A stretch of 64,000 bases of DNA from the NCBI GenBank assembly GCA_029255685.2, contig CM055320.2, forward strand, positions 43,621,910 to 43,685,909. Direction: 5' to 3'. Both the position numbers and the translations under genes were made by a program. Position 1 is the stretch's first letter, and each line of letters starts with the position of its first letter. The notes beneath the pieces are model-generated. The model saw nothing but the letters and a program-made list of their open reading frames with translations, searched no databases and was not told the origin of the DNA. Source of the stretch: Silene conica. Its lineage: Eukaryota; Streptophyta; Magnoliopsida; Caryophyllales; Caryophyllaceae. Below, one piece after another: positions 34,046 through 43,868 of the stretch.

Positions 34046-34121
34046 GGGGTTTTTCTACTAGTGATATCAACATGCAATATCATGCAAAGGCTCTTTACTA
34101 ACTTCGGAAACTATTTGAAAT

Positions 34122-34160
34122 GAGAGCCGGTCTCCCTTCCGGTTGCCCGGCCGGGGGGTC
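34122..34160 (-). other. Bracket motif in left LTR, distal copy
   Basis: Plus strand GAGAGCCGGTCTCCCTTCCG followed by GTTGCCCGGCCGGGGGGTC. Inverted match to the motif at 6793 and 7683. Confidence 0.75.
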
Positions 34161-34265
34161 TTTCAATCCAAACCATTTACAAAACCAGACTAAGAGTCGT
34201 CCAATGCATTGGACGAACAGTTCTAAGATATACAACACTCTATATAAACACAATCAATCAGCAAC

Positions 34266-34767
34266 ATCTGACACAGTACCCCAACTCAGACAAGCAGATA
34301 CAATCAACAGTATCTAGAACCTACCCCAACTCAGGAAAGCACTAAAGACAATCAACAGTGTCCAAGTCACACCCTAACTCAGGTAAACTTGGTACACAAG
34401 TCAGCAAGCATACACCCGTAGCCGCAACTCAGGCACGGATGGATACCAATCAGCTGATAATGATTCATAGCGCAACTCAGTCAGAACCATTACCCTTCGT
34501 AGTGAAATCGGGATCCCAACTCAGACCCAACCCACTATGGTCACACAAACTCACGGTAGGACAGAGGTCGCAACTCAAACATATCCATACCGCATCATCC
34601 ATATATGAGACGGTCCATACGCCGCAACTCAGACTAGGTCGTCACGCCACAAACACTCACGTGTCAAACTAGAGGTTCGCAACTCAGAGCATAACTTGAC
34701 ACGCATCCAAACATCAGTACATATCGTACTCTAGTGGTCCCAACTCAGACATATTCCGATATGTACT
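34266..34767 (-). repeat. Hairpin array in left LTR
   Basis: About ten cores of the type CSCAACTCAG (plus strand), each flanked by its own complementary arms. The clearest pairs are 34716-34726/34757-34767 (11 bp, perfect), 34660-34667/34696-34703 (8 bp, perfect), 34458-34466/34484-34492 (9 bp, one G-U in sense RNA), 34413-34419/34435-34441 (7 bp, one G-U) and 34362-34367/34387-34392 (6 bp, extendable across a bulge). Two others are spoiled here by C-to-T changes but intact in the middle LTR, for example CGTAGTG/CACTACG at about 41719-41754. Arms share nothing with those of the solo LTR. Confidence 0.8.
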
Positions 34768-34840
34768 ACAACCAAGTCCTTAATCCTAACTTTACTGACC
34801 TCCAAACAACACTTAATTGACCCCAGGAACTAAGTTAAGG

Positions 34841-34879
34841 GAGAGCCGGTTTCCCTTTCGTTTACCCGACCGAGGGGTC
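34841..34879 (-). other. Bracket motif in left LTR, proximal copy
   Basis: GAGAGCCGGTTTCCCTTTCG followed by TTTACCCGACCGAGGGGTC on the plus strand. With the copy at 34122 it encloses the hairpin array. Confidence 0.75.
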
Positions 34880-35009
34880 TCTATCCTCACTCCATTCCCG
34901 TACCCAATATAGTCCCGCCCGAACTCCGGGGACCACAAACACACGTATAAAGCATACAGAACAAGTCTCAAGCAAATCGGACAAGCCGATCAGGTGAAAA
35001 GGGTCCTCA

Positions 35010-35310
35010 GCCGGTTGCAGACAGGCTGCCGGTCAGCCGGCTGACAACCCCTCACTCTAAAGCCTTCGAAAAACAAATTTAACGAGGAAGGGTCCCCAGC
35101 CGGTCGACCGGCCGCCGGCCACCCGGCTGGGAGACCAACTCTCCCTAATCCTCTTTTACGTAAGAAACAAGACATGGGTGTCTCAGCCGGTCGACCGACG
35201 GCCGGCCACCCGGCTGAGCACCCTTTCAGCCATTCCCATAAAAACAAGCGTAAAACACAACATGATCTCTCAGCCGGCCGACCGGCTGACGGTCGGTCGA
35301 CCGGCTCAGA
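35010..35310 (-). repeat. GC-rich CAGCCGGTCGACCGGC palindrome cluster
   Basis: Four imperfect palindromes of 30-37 bp, each bounded by CAGCCGG and CCGGCTG or CCGGCTC and containing GTCGAC, at about 35019-35046, 35098-35129, 35184-35215 and 35273-35307. They are CpG-dense in otherwise AT-rich DNA. Present in all three composite LTRs but not in the solo LTR. Frames rich in GWPAAGRPA across it are antisense or sense artefacts. Confidence 0.8.
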
Positions 35311-35763
35311 GTCCCTGAGCCAAAAACGCAATTCGACAGTAATTTCAATCTTCTCAAAAATCGATACAAATCTTAAAAATAGCAACAAAACAAGTTTACC
35401 CAGCATATTAAACATACATATAAACCATAAACAAGCATTTAAGAATCAAGAGAACACATATTAAGATCAAACTTTGTATTCGTCTTAATTTCTCAAAAAC
35501 TAAAAATGAATGTATTAAGCATATGAAACATCACAAACCTTAATTAAATCATATGAAGAACATGTAAAACGAATTCCTAGCATATTCTTATACTCATACA
35601 CCAATAATAACTCATAAAATTAGAAACCACATCAAGAACAAACACAAATTGTGCTACTTTAACAAAAAAGACGAGTTACTCATAATTGTCACCTTTTATG
35701 CGTCTTCCTCCAAGCTTGCGTCTACAATATACGAGGCTTGACTCAAGTCCTCCAAATATTTGC

Positions 35764-35906
35764 CTTAAAACACAAGAAAACACGTATTAGGAGCTTAAAA
35801 CAGGTCTTAGGGCAAAACAACCCATTTTTCGAATTCAATAAAACAGAAATTGAAAGAGATAGAAAGATTTCAAATCTCGAGAGGATTCCGAAAATATAAA
35901 ATTTAC
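35764..35906 (-). other. Candidate leader intron, left LTR
   Basis: Minus strand: CGTATCAAG|GTAAATTTTA ... TTGTGTTTTAAG|GCAAATA; 143 nt, beginning 367 nt into the LTR. A reading frame crosses the junction in phase and ends with GCATAA at 35696, but it has no ATG (first possible start is TTG), so it is not called a gene. Confidence 0.5.
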
Positions 35907-36272
35907 CTTGATACGAGTTCGGGAAGGGGTCGAGATCGTCTTTTGAAGGTTGAAGAAAAAGGAAATTGGTGTTTGAGTTTGTTAATGTGAAATGAAATGA
36001 GAAGGGGTGCAAATGTCGATGAAAGGGTTTAAGGTAGGGTTTTATGTTGTCCTTTCACCTTTACTTGAGTCGGGTTATTTGTTTAAGTGATACGGACTCA
36101 AGTCGGAAATGAGATGCCAAGTGAACGACATCTTAAGAATTAAAATATTCTTAAGACGGAACTTAACGGAAAACTTAAATTAAATTCACGATTTATTATT
36201 AAAATAATATTATATTCCGGAAAATAATTTAAAATCATTAAAATATTATTAACGAAAATACGGGATGTTACA

Positions 36273-36290
36273 ATCACCCCAACTTTCAAA
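36273..36290 (-). other. Polypurine tract, left unit
   Basis: Minus strand AAAGTTGGGGTGAT abuts the LTR start TGTAACATCCCG. Confidence 0.75.
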
Positions 36291-36310
36291 AAGTTTCGTC
36301 CTCGAAACTT

Positions 36311-36522
36311 GAAGCACGTGACTAGGGTCACTGACGATCCAAAATCTTCACTAGTCGCTCTTTGAACGCAAGGCTCGGCTCTAGGTTATCAATCTCTCTC
36401 AGAAGCACGTGACTAGGGTCACTGACGTACTTGCGGAGTTGTGAAACATGAAAGATGCTATGAACCTTGCCCAAACTCGGAGGCAAGTCCAACCTGTAAG
36501 CAGCAGCACCGATCCTCTTCAA
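36311..36522 (-). pseudogene. Left unit: integrase C-terminus/chromodomain, deleted
   Basis: The frame 36522-36328 carries [20 protein letters not shown] and [20 protein letters not shown], which in chromoviruses links the integrase GPY/F region to the chromodomain. The chromodomain itself, present in the right unit at 43473-43640, is missing: about 150 bp are replaced by a 26-bp copy of 36402-36427. In intact relatives this domain directs integration to particular chromatin. Confidence 0.75.
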
Positions 36523-37783
36523 AATCTCGAACGTCCCAATGTACTTAGGCTCAACTTGCCCTTGACACCAAATCTCTTGACACCCTTCATTGGAGAAACA
36601 CGAAGGAACACTCTGTCACTAGCCTCAAACTCAAGTGGTCTTCGACGAACGTCTGCATAGGATTTCTGCCGATCCTGTGCGGCCTTCATCCTACCTCTGA
36701 TAAGCTGAACATGATCAATAGTCACAACGAACTGGTCAGGTCCTAAATCATGAACGTCGCTCGACCGATCCCAGCAGATAGGGCTACGACACTTCCTACC
36801 ATAAAGCGCCTCATATGGAGCCATCTGAATCGACGAGTGATAACTGTTGTTGTAAGAGAACTCAACCAGTGGTAGACTTTGTTCCCACAAACCCTGAAAA
36901 TCAAGTGCACAAGCTCGCAATAGATCCTCCAAAGTCTGAATGGTCCTCTCTGACTGACCATCAATAACAGCATGGAACGCTGTACTCATCAAAAGTCGGC
37001 TACCCATGGCCTCCTGAAGAGCTTTCCAGAATCTCAAACAGAAACGCGGATCCCTGTCTGAAACAATCTCTCTCGGAACTCCATGGTGTCGAACAATCTC
37101 AGCAATGTAGGCCTTAGCAAGGCGATCCATATCCCAAGTCTCACGAATCGGTATGAACCAAGCACACTTGGTCAATCTGTCGACAACTACCCAAATGGCA
37201 TCCTTACCACCAACAGTCTAGGTAGAGCGGTCACGAAATCCATAGAAATGCACTCCCACTTCCACTGAGGAACATGGAGCGACTGTAGCAGACCACCAGG
37301 TCTCTTATGCTCAATCTTCACCTACTGACAAGTCAAACATCTACTCACATAGTCCAAAATGTCCTTCTTCATCCATGGCCACCAAAATAAAAGCCTGAGG
37401 TCCTTATGCATCTACTCACCACCAGGATGAATAGAATAAGGAGTCAAATGAGCCTCATCCAATACTCTCTTCCTCAAGATAGGAGCATCGGGAACAAACA
37501 TCCGGCCACGGAAACAGAGAAAGCTGTCAGCATCAATCACAAAATCTCTAGCCTCGCCACTAGCAATCTTGGCCTCGAACTTCTTGAAAGTAGCATCTGC
37601 AGGCAAACTCTTACGAATCTCCCAATACAATGTCGGCTCAGCAGTCATTGCAGCCAACCAGTCAAATCCACAACCTACCATCTCTAGTCTCAACTTCCTG
37701 AACTCAGAACAAAGTTCCTCTGGCAATACACGAATGACACTCAACGAATGAGAAGTCTTGCGATTAAGCGCATCAGCAACCAC
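36519..37783 (-). pseudogene. Left unit: integrase, broken
   Basis: Zinc-finger part: CLTCQ near 37330. Catalytic core: IVSDRDPRFC gives the second Asp and DGQSERTIQTLEDLLRA the Glu. A GPY/F-type end ([13 protein letters not shown]) is followed by a frameshift at about 36551. Other lesions: TAG at 37412-37414, TAG in the zinc finger at about 37324, and a 1-nt loss near 37218. The TAG at 37412 is also in the right unit at 44681. The enzyme joins cDNA ends to host DNA in intact elements; this copy is inactive. Confidence 0.85.
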
Positions 37784-37812
37784 GTTAGCCTTACCCTCAT
37801 GATACTATAGCT

Positions 37813-38400
37813 CTATGTCATAATCTTTGACCAATTCCAACCATCGACGCTGTCGCATATTAAGGTCCTTCTGTGTGAAATGTACTTCAGACTCTTGTGA
37901 TCAGTAAAAATGAGGCAATGCGATCCAATCAGATAATGACGCCACATCTTCAAAGCATGATCAACTGCGGCTAACTCAAGATCATTCGTAGGATAGTTCA
38001 CCTCATGAACTCGCAAATGTCTGGAGGAATAAGCAATCACTTTCCCAATATGCATCAACACACAACCAAGCCCGAGCATAGAAGCATCGCAGTAGACATC
38101 AAAATCAACACAATTCTCTGGAAGAGTAAGCACTGGAGCGGTCGACAATCTGGTCTTCAACTCCTGGAAAGAACTCTCACACTTATCAGTCCATATAAAT
38201 TTGGTTTCCTTCTTCAGCAACTGAGTCATCGGATGAGCAAGTCTAGAAAAGTCCTCTACGAACCGTCTGTAGTAACCAGCCAATCCAAGGAAACTACGAA
38301 TCTCTCCCACATCTTTGGGACTCTCCCAATCAATCACAGCCTCAATCTTAGCGGGATCAACCATAACACCCTCACTAGAGATGCCATGTCCTTAAAATGC
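37813..38400 (-). pseudogene. Left unit: RNase H and RT connection, broken
   Basis: Begins after two in-frame stops near 38391-38407. [20 protein letters not shown] and [13 protein letters not shown] are the RT-RNase H connection typical of Ty3/gypsy. RNase H residues visible: VYCDAS (Asp), NDLELAAV (Glu) and [10 protein letters not shown] (Asp). A 1-nt deletion after SLKYI (about 37878) shifts the frame. In intact elements it removes the RNA strand during cDNA synthesis. Confidence 0.85.
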
Positions 38401-38403
38401 AAC

Positions 38404-39225
38404 CTAAGACAACCAAAACTCACACTTCGAAAACTTAGCGAACCACTTCTGTCGGCGCAGAATCCCAAGTATCAAACGAAGATGTTCAGCATGCTCAGCA
38501 TCAGTCTTCGAATATATCAAAATGTCATCAATGAACACCACAACACAAGTGTCCAAGAACTCACTGAACGTCCTGGTCATCTGATCCATGAATATCGCAG
38601 GAGCATTGGTCAACCCAAAAGGCATGACCACAAATTCAAAATGTCCATATCTGGTACGGAAAGCAGTCTTTACAATGTCAGCCTCTCTAACTGGAATCTG
38701 GTGATACCCTGACCGTAGAACAATCTTGGAAAATCTTGAAGCACCTCTATGCTGATCAAACAAGTCATCAATCCTGGGTAGAGGATAACGGTTCTTCACC
38801 GTAACCCTGTTCAATTCCCTGTAGTCGATACACAGTCTCATCGATCCATACTTCTTATTGACAAAAAGCACCGGAGCACCCCAAGGAGAAGCACTCGGTC
38901 GAATGAATCCTTTCTCTATCATCTCTTCTAGTTGCTGCTTCAATTCTTTCAATTCAGGGGGAGCCATACGTTATGGAGCCTTAGATATAGGTCCGGTACC
39001 TGGAACAAGCTCGATAATAAACTCAACATCTCTCTCAGGAGGTAAACCCGACAACTCCTCTGGAAAGACATCTGGAAACTCACGAACAATGGCTACATCT
39101 TAAAGCTTCGGTAGCGAAGGCTTCGCTGCTGAAACAACACACATGAAAGCTTGGCAACCCTTCCTAAGAAGATAAGAAGCTTTCATCGAAGAAATGACAC
39201 GAACACCCTTTCGGGGGCGAGTTCC
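38404..39225 (-). pseudogene. Left unit: reverse transcriptase, broken
   Basis: RT blocks in order: [67 protein letters not shown] and [16 protein letters not shown] keeps both catalytic Asp, but the first catalytic Asp ([10 protein letters not shown] in relatives and in the right unit) is Val here. Stops interrupt the lead-in: TAG near 39225, TAA near 39102, TAA near 38972. Inactive. Confidence 0.9.
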
Positions 39226-39618
39226 CTAATAGGAAACACGAACTCCTGAAGAACTCATCAAGCAGATTTTCTGGTCGCAACACTCAAAGCGAGCATGGAA
39301 TCGCGATAACCAATCCATACCGAGGATAATGTCAAATTCCTCGAGAGGAAATCTCAGTAAGTCCGCTGGAAATGTGGCACAACCAATAACAATAGGAACA
39401 TCCCTATGGGAAGAAGAGCAGGAGAAAACATCTCCAGAAGGCAATGAGATAGAAGTCTCCTCAATAACAGACGACTCTAGAGCTAGTCTATCGGCGAACT
39501 GAGTCGATATAAAAGACAATGAAGCACCAGTATCGAATAAGATAAAGCACTCAGCACCGAGGACATAAAATATACTAGCAATGATATCATGATGAGCCTC
39601 AGCCTCTGCTCTAGTCAT
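39226..39618 (-). pseudogene. Left unit: retropepsin-like protease
   Basis: About 130 codons from ATG at 39618, with CFILFDTGASLSFIST (active-site DTGA at about residues 29-32) and FDIILGMDWLSRFHARFEC, a usual Ty3/gypsy protease end. This domain is continuous here, and runs into a TAG at about 39226. In relatives it is part of one gag-pol polyprotein, which it cuts into units; the ATG is internal to that frame. Confidence 0.85.
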
Positions 39619-40638
39619 AACAAAGATCTTCCCCTTTGCCTTGCCTCCTCTAGTAGCTGCAGCAGTAGTGGCAGCCTTGCCAATAGCAGTGTTTCTCTCA
39701 GGATACTCGAAAGACCTATGCCCAAATCCATTACAAGTGTAGCACTTGTAGGCATTCTTGAAGCAATCAAAACCAGGATAAGATGGTTTACCACAACGGT
39801 GACAAGTACCCGAAGTAGTATCTGTATGAACAGTGGTCTTAACGACCGGAGTGACAAACCTCTCAAACCTCTTCTTCTGAGAAGTAGCAGGTGTAGAAGA
39901 TGGAACAAAAGGCCTCTTGCCCTGATAGATAGATCTCTGATGTGAAGAAGCACTAGCAGTAGCAGCACGAGTTCAGCGTCAATAGCCCTGATAGAACTCT
40001 CAGCCCAGATGGCGTCATCGTACACCTCAACAAAGGAGGTAGAGTCTCGGCGGACCATACTCTCAATACCGGGTCCCAACTTCCCTCTGTAGAAGTACAC
40101 CCTCTCTGACTTGTCTCTCACAAACCTCGAAGCAAAGTGAGCTAGCTGGTTGAATTTGTCTGTGAACTCCTGTACCGTCATCTTCCCTTGCTTAAGATCC
40201 ATAAATTCCTTCAATCTCTCTGAACGAAGCTCCTTAGGATAGAAGCGAGTCTCAATCTTCTCCTTGAACATCTCCCAGTCAAACAGTGGGTTCAGTAGAA
40301 AAGTCGGACCAGTCAGAGTCCACCATCTATCAGCCTCCAATGTCAGAAAGTGAGTGGCTAGACGCACCCTATCCTCCCTGACTACTAAATACATGGCAAA
40401 ACTCTTCTCCATCTCTCGAAACCACTCTGAAAGAGCAACTGGGTCAACTTCACTGTCGTAGGTCTTCGCGTGACTCCTAGACATCTGAGATGCGATCCAG
40501 GAAAAGCCACCAGGTCTGTTGGCATCATTTCCTGGCGGAGGAGGAGGAGGAACAGCTTCAGCTTGATTTCTTTTGGTTCTCAAGAACCTGAAGAAGGGCT
40601 TGCATTATCGTATTCTCTGCTGCAGAAGTCCTCACCAT
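39619..40638 (-). pseudogene. Left unit: gag, frameshifted
   Basis: ATG at 40638 matches the right unit (MVKTSAAENT). A 1-nt insertion in a T run near 40571-40575 and a 1-nt deletion near 39974 break the frame. Between them: proline run, WFREMEKSFAMYL, FKEKIETRFYPKEL and FTDKFNQLAHFASRFVRD, the retrotransposon gag region. The zinc knuckles (CHRCGKPSHPGFDC, then CYTCNGFGHRSFEC) lie downstream in the other frame. Gag packages element RNA; this copy cannot be made whole. Confidence 0.85.
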
Positions 40639-40788
40639 CCTTCAAAAGAAAAGCATGTGTTAACTTAGCAAATAGCAATCACAAACAGACTCTAATATAA
40701 ATCCTTAAATCTACCCCATCTCTTTCATTATTCAATTATCTGGTCAAGTTAAGGTTGGGGGTAACATGAGTGCGTCGGGAGCGATAAC

Positions 40789-40800
40789 GCTCTGATACCA
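40789..40800 (-). other. Primer-binding site, left unit
   Basis: Minus strand TGGTATCAGAGC, two nucleotides from the end of the middle LTR. Perfect complement of plant initiator-Met tRNA 3' end. Confidence 0.9.
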
Positions 40801-40802
40801 AC

Positions 40803-43404
40803 TGTAAAGCCCCTCGTCGAAGAGGAAAAATAAAACATTCAAACATGCCAAAATTTACGCGGAATTTAGACTTTAACATGCATGATAAACGAGGTGAATT
40901 AAAACAAAACTGTACAAACTGAAATAAATCAAAACATAGATAAGTATATGTCTAAGTACGACAAGTATAAATACAAAAGAGCCTGGGATTGCACATCCCT
41001 ACAGGCATTCACGTATAAATCCAAAACATCTAGGTCTAGCTAACGATAGAAATGGTAAGTCATCGATGAAAGGATCATCGCTCGCTAGCCTCCAATGTAA
41101 GCCAACAACCACCAACCTGTCATGTACCTACATACATGACTATGTACGCCACAATCAGTGGGGAGTGACTAGAGTTCTGCTAGCCACCTATTGTTAACGA
41201 CACGTAACACATAAAGCTTCCAACATACTCCAACAGTTATAACATGTGAAGCATATATATCAATATCTCAACTTTCATATCAACATGCAATATCATGCAA
41301 AGGCTCTCAACTAACTTCGGAAACTATTTGAAATGAGAGCCGGTGTCCCTACCGGTTGCCGGGCCGGGGGGTCTTTCAATCCAAACCATTTACGAAACCA
41401 GACTAAGCGTCGTCCAATGCATTGGACGAACAGTTCTAAGATATACAACACTCTATATAAACACAATCAATCAGCAACATCTGACACTCTACCCCAACTC
41501 AGGCAAGGAGATGCAATCAGCAGTATCTAGAACCTACCCCAACTCAGGCAAACACTAAACACAATCAGAAGAGTCCAAGTCACACCCCAACTCAGGTAAA
41601 CTTGGTACACAAGTCAGCAAGCATTCACCCGTAGCCGCAACGCAGGCACGGATGGATACCAATCAGCTGATAATGGTTCATAACGCAACTCAGTCAGAAC
41701 CATTACCCTTCGTAGTGAAATCAGGATCCCAACTCAGACCCAACCCACTACGGTAATACAAACTCACGGTAGGTAAAAGGTCGCAACTCAGACATATCCA
41801 TACCGCATCATCCATACACGAGACGGTCCATACGTCGCAACTCAGACTAGGCCGTCACGCCACAAACACTCACGTGTCAAACTAGAGGTTCGCAACTCAT
41901 ATCAGAACTTGACACGCATCCAAACATCAGTACATATCGTACTCTAGCGGTCCCTACTCAGACATATTCCGATATGTACTACAACCAAGTTCTTAATCCT
42001 AACTTTACTGACCTCCGAACAACACTTAATTGACCCCAGGAACTAAGTTCAGGGAGAGCCGGTATCCCTTTCGGTTACCCGACTGGGGGGTCTCTATCCT
42101 CACTCCATTCCCGAACCCAATATAGTGTCGCCCGTACTCTGGGGACCACAAACAGAGAAAGTCTCAAGCAAATCGGACAAGCCGATCAAAAGTTAAAGCG
42201 ATTTTAAGGTGAAAAGGGTCCTCAGTCGGTTGCAGACAGGCTGCCGGTCAGCCGGCTGACAACCCCTCACTCTACAGCCTTCGAAAAACAAATTTAACGA
42301 GGAAGGGTCCCCAGCCGGTCGACCGGCCGCCGGCCACCTGGCTGGGAGACCAACTATCCCTAATCCTCTTTTACGTAAGAAACGAGACATGGGTGTCGCA
42401 GCCGGTCGACCGCCGGCCGGCCACCCGGCTGAGCACCCTTTCAGCCATTCCCATAAAAACAAGCGTAAAACATAACATGATCTCTCAGCCGGCCGACCGG
42501 CTGCCAGTCGGTCGACCGGCTCAGAGTTTACCCAGCATATTAAACATACATATGAACCATAAACAAGCATTTAAGAATCAAGAGAACATATATTAAGATC
42601 AAACTTTGTATTCGTCTTAACTTCTCAAAAATTGAAAATGAATGTATTAAGCATATGAAACATCACAAACCTTAATTAAATCATATAAAGAACATGTAAA
42701 ACGAATTCCTAGCATATTCCTATACTCATACACCAACAATAACTCATAAAATGAGAAACCACATCAAGAATAAACACAAATTGTGCTACTTTAACAAAAA
42801 GGCCGAGTTACTCATAATTGTCACCTTTTATGCGTCTTCCTCCAAGCTTTCGTCTACAATTTAAGAGGCTTGACTCAAGTCCTCCAAATTCTCGCCTTAA
42901 AACACAAGAAAACACGTATTAGGAGCTTAAAACAGGTCTTTGGGCAAAACAGCCCATTTTTCGAATTCAATAAAACAAAAATTGAAAGAGATAGAAAGAT
43001 TGCAAATCTCGAGAGGATTCGGAAAATATAAAATTTACCTTGATACGAGTTCGGGAAGGGGCCGAGATCGTCTTTTGAAGCTTGAAGAAATATGAAAATG
43101 GTGTTTGAGTTTGTTACTGTGAAATGAAATGAGAAGGGGTGCAAATGTCGATGAAAGGGTTTAAGGTAGGGTTTTATGTTGTCCTTTCACCTTTACTTGA
43201 GTCGGGTTATTTGTTTAAGTGATACGGACTCAAGTCGGAAATGAGATGCCAAGTGAACGACATCTTAAGAATTAAAATATTCTTAAGACGGAACTTAACG
43301 GAAAACTTAAATTAAATTCACGATTTATTATTAAAATAATATTATATTCCGGAAAATAATTTAAAATCATTAAAATATTATTAACGAAAATACGGGATGT
43401 TACA
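40803..43404 (-). mobile_element. Composite middle LTR, shared by both units
   Basis: TGTAAAGCCCCTCGTCG at one end and ACGGGATGTTACA at the other (plus strand). It has no target duplication of its own: the flanks are primer site on one side and polypurine tract on the other. It is 2602 bp, shorter than the others mainly through a deletion of about 75 bp near 42527, just past the GC-rich palindromes. It has the hairpin array (about 41480-42000), bracket motifs (41335-41372, 42054-42092) and a candidate intron (42896-43038). Confidence 0.9.
42896..43038 (-). other. Candidate leader intron, middle LTR
   Basis: 143 nt, minus strand CGTATCAAG|GTAAATTTTA ... TTTTAAG|GCGAGAAT. Same position as in the other LTRs. 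Here the frame across the junction stops early (TAA at 42861). Confidence 0.5.
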
Positions 43405-43422
43405 ATCACCCCAACTTTCAAA
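43405..43422 (-). other. Polypurine tract, right unit
   Basis: Same AAAGTTGGGGTGAT as in the left unit, next to the middle LTR start on the minus strand. Confidence 0.75.
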
Positions 43423-43472
43423 AAGTTTCGTCCTCGAAACTTGAACGAAGATAAATTTAAGTAAACTATACC

Positions 43473-43860
43473 TCAATCGAATTGAGAAGGATGCGAAGCG
43501 CGCATCAAAGCCGCTGTCTCCCAAGTCTGCTCCTCAACGTCGCCACAACACCATAGGATCTTCACCAGGGGCACCACCTTGCTCCTCAGTTTCCGGTCCT
43601 GATGATCCAAAATCTTCACTAGTCGCTCTTCGAACGCAAGGTTCGGCTCTAGGTTATCAATCTCTCTCTGAAGCACGTGAATAGGGTCACTGACGTACTT
43701 GCGGAGTTGTGAAACATGAAAGACGCTGTGAACCTTGCCCAAACTTGGAGGCAAGTCCAATCTGTAAGCAGCAGCACCGATCCTCTTCAAAATCTCGAAC
43801 GTCCCAATGTACTTAGGGCTCAACTTGCCCTTGACACCGAATCTCTTGACACCCTTCATT
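43473..43860 (-). pseudogene. Right unit: integrase C-terminus with chromodomain
   Basis: [20 protein letters not shown] and [20 protein letters not shown] form the GPY/F-type end. [20 protein letters not shown] followed by [20 protein letters not shown] matches the chromodomain of chromoviruses, with the EExTWE block. Ends HPSQFD before a stop at 43473. It is continuous here, but separated from the upstream frame by a TAG at about 43869, so it is not expressed as part of a polyprotein. Confidence 0.85.
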
Positions 43861-43868
43861 GGAGAAAC

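Larger units (their letters stand above)
28640..34063. mobile_element. Non-autonomous CACTA element carrying captured fragments
   Basis: Ends CACTAGTAGAAGAAACCCCT and AGGGGGTTTTTCTACTAGTG, with the 3-bp duplication ATA (28637-28639, 34064-34066). Removing element plus one ATA restores the LTR sequence seen at 41273-41290. Both subterminal regions are filled with ACGGCGGTT-type repeats in both orientations, the binding-site layout of CACTA elements. No transposase frame is present. The 5.4-kb interior holds a LINE 3' fragment on the minus strand, a second LINE fragment on the plus strand and exon-like pieces, making it a Pack-CACTA candidate. Confidence 0.9.
34064..36272 (-). mobile_element. 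Composite left LTR, main part
   Basis: Continues the LTR from 28639 and ends (plus strand) ACGGGATGTTACA. Without the CACTA insertion and its duplicated ATA the LTR is 2686 bp. On the LTR sense (minus) strand the order is: start, candidate intron, GC-rich palindromes, bracket motif, hairpin array, bracket motif, distal end. Confidence 0.9.

Noticed and set aside
34990..35415. Reading frames with repeated GWPAAGRPAE in the composite LTRs
   Set aside because: They are translations of the GC-rich palindromes and occur on both strands.
35696..36012. Small spliced protein encoded by the LTR leader
   Set aside because: The frame is in phase across the candidate intron and similar in three LTRs and the solo LTR, but no copy has an in-frame ATG (only TTG), and one copy has an early stop. 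Kept as an intron observation only.
40803..43404. Independent third gypsy insertion represented by the middle LTR
   Set aside because: No target duplication flanks it; its two neighbours are exactly a primer site and a polypurine tract, as for a shared LTR.
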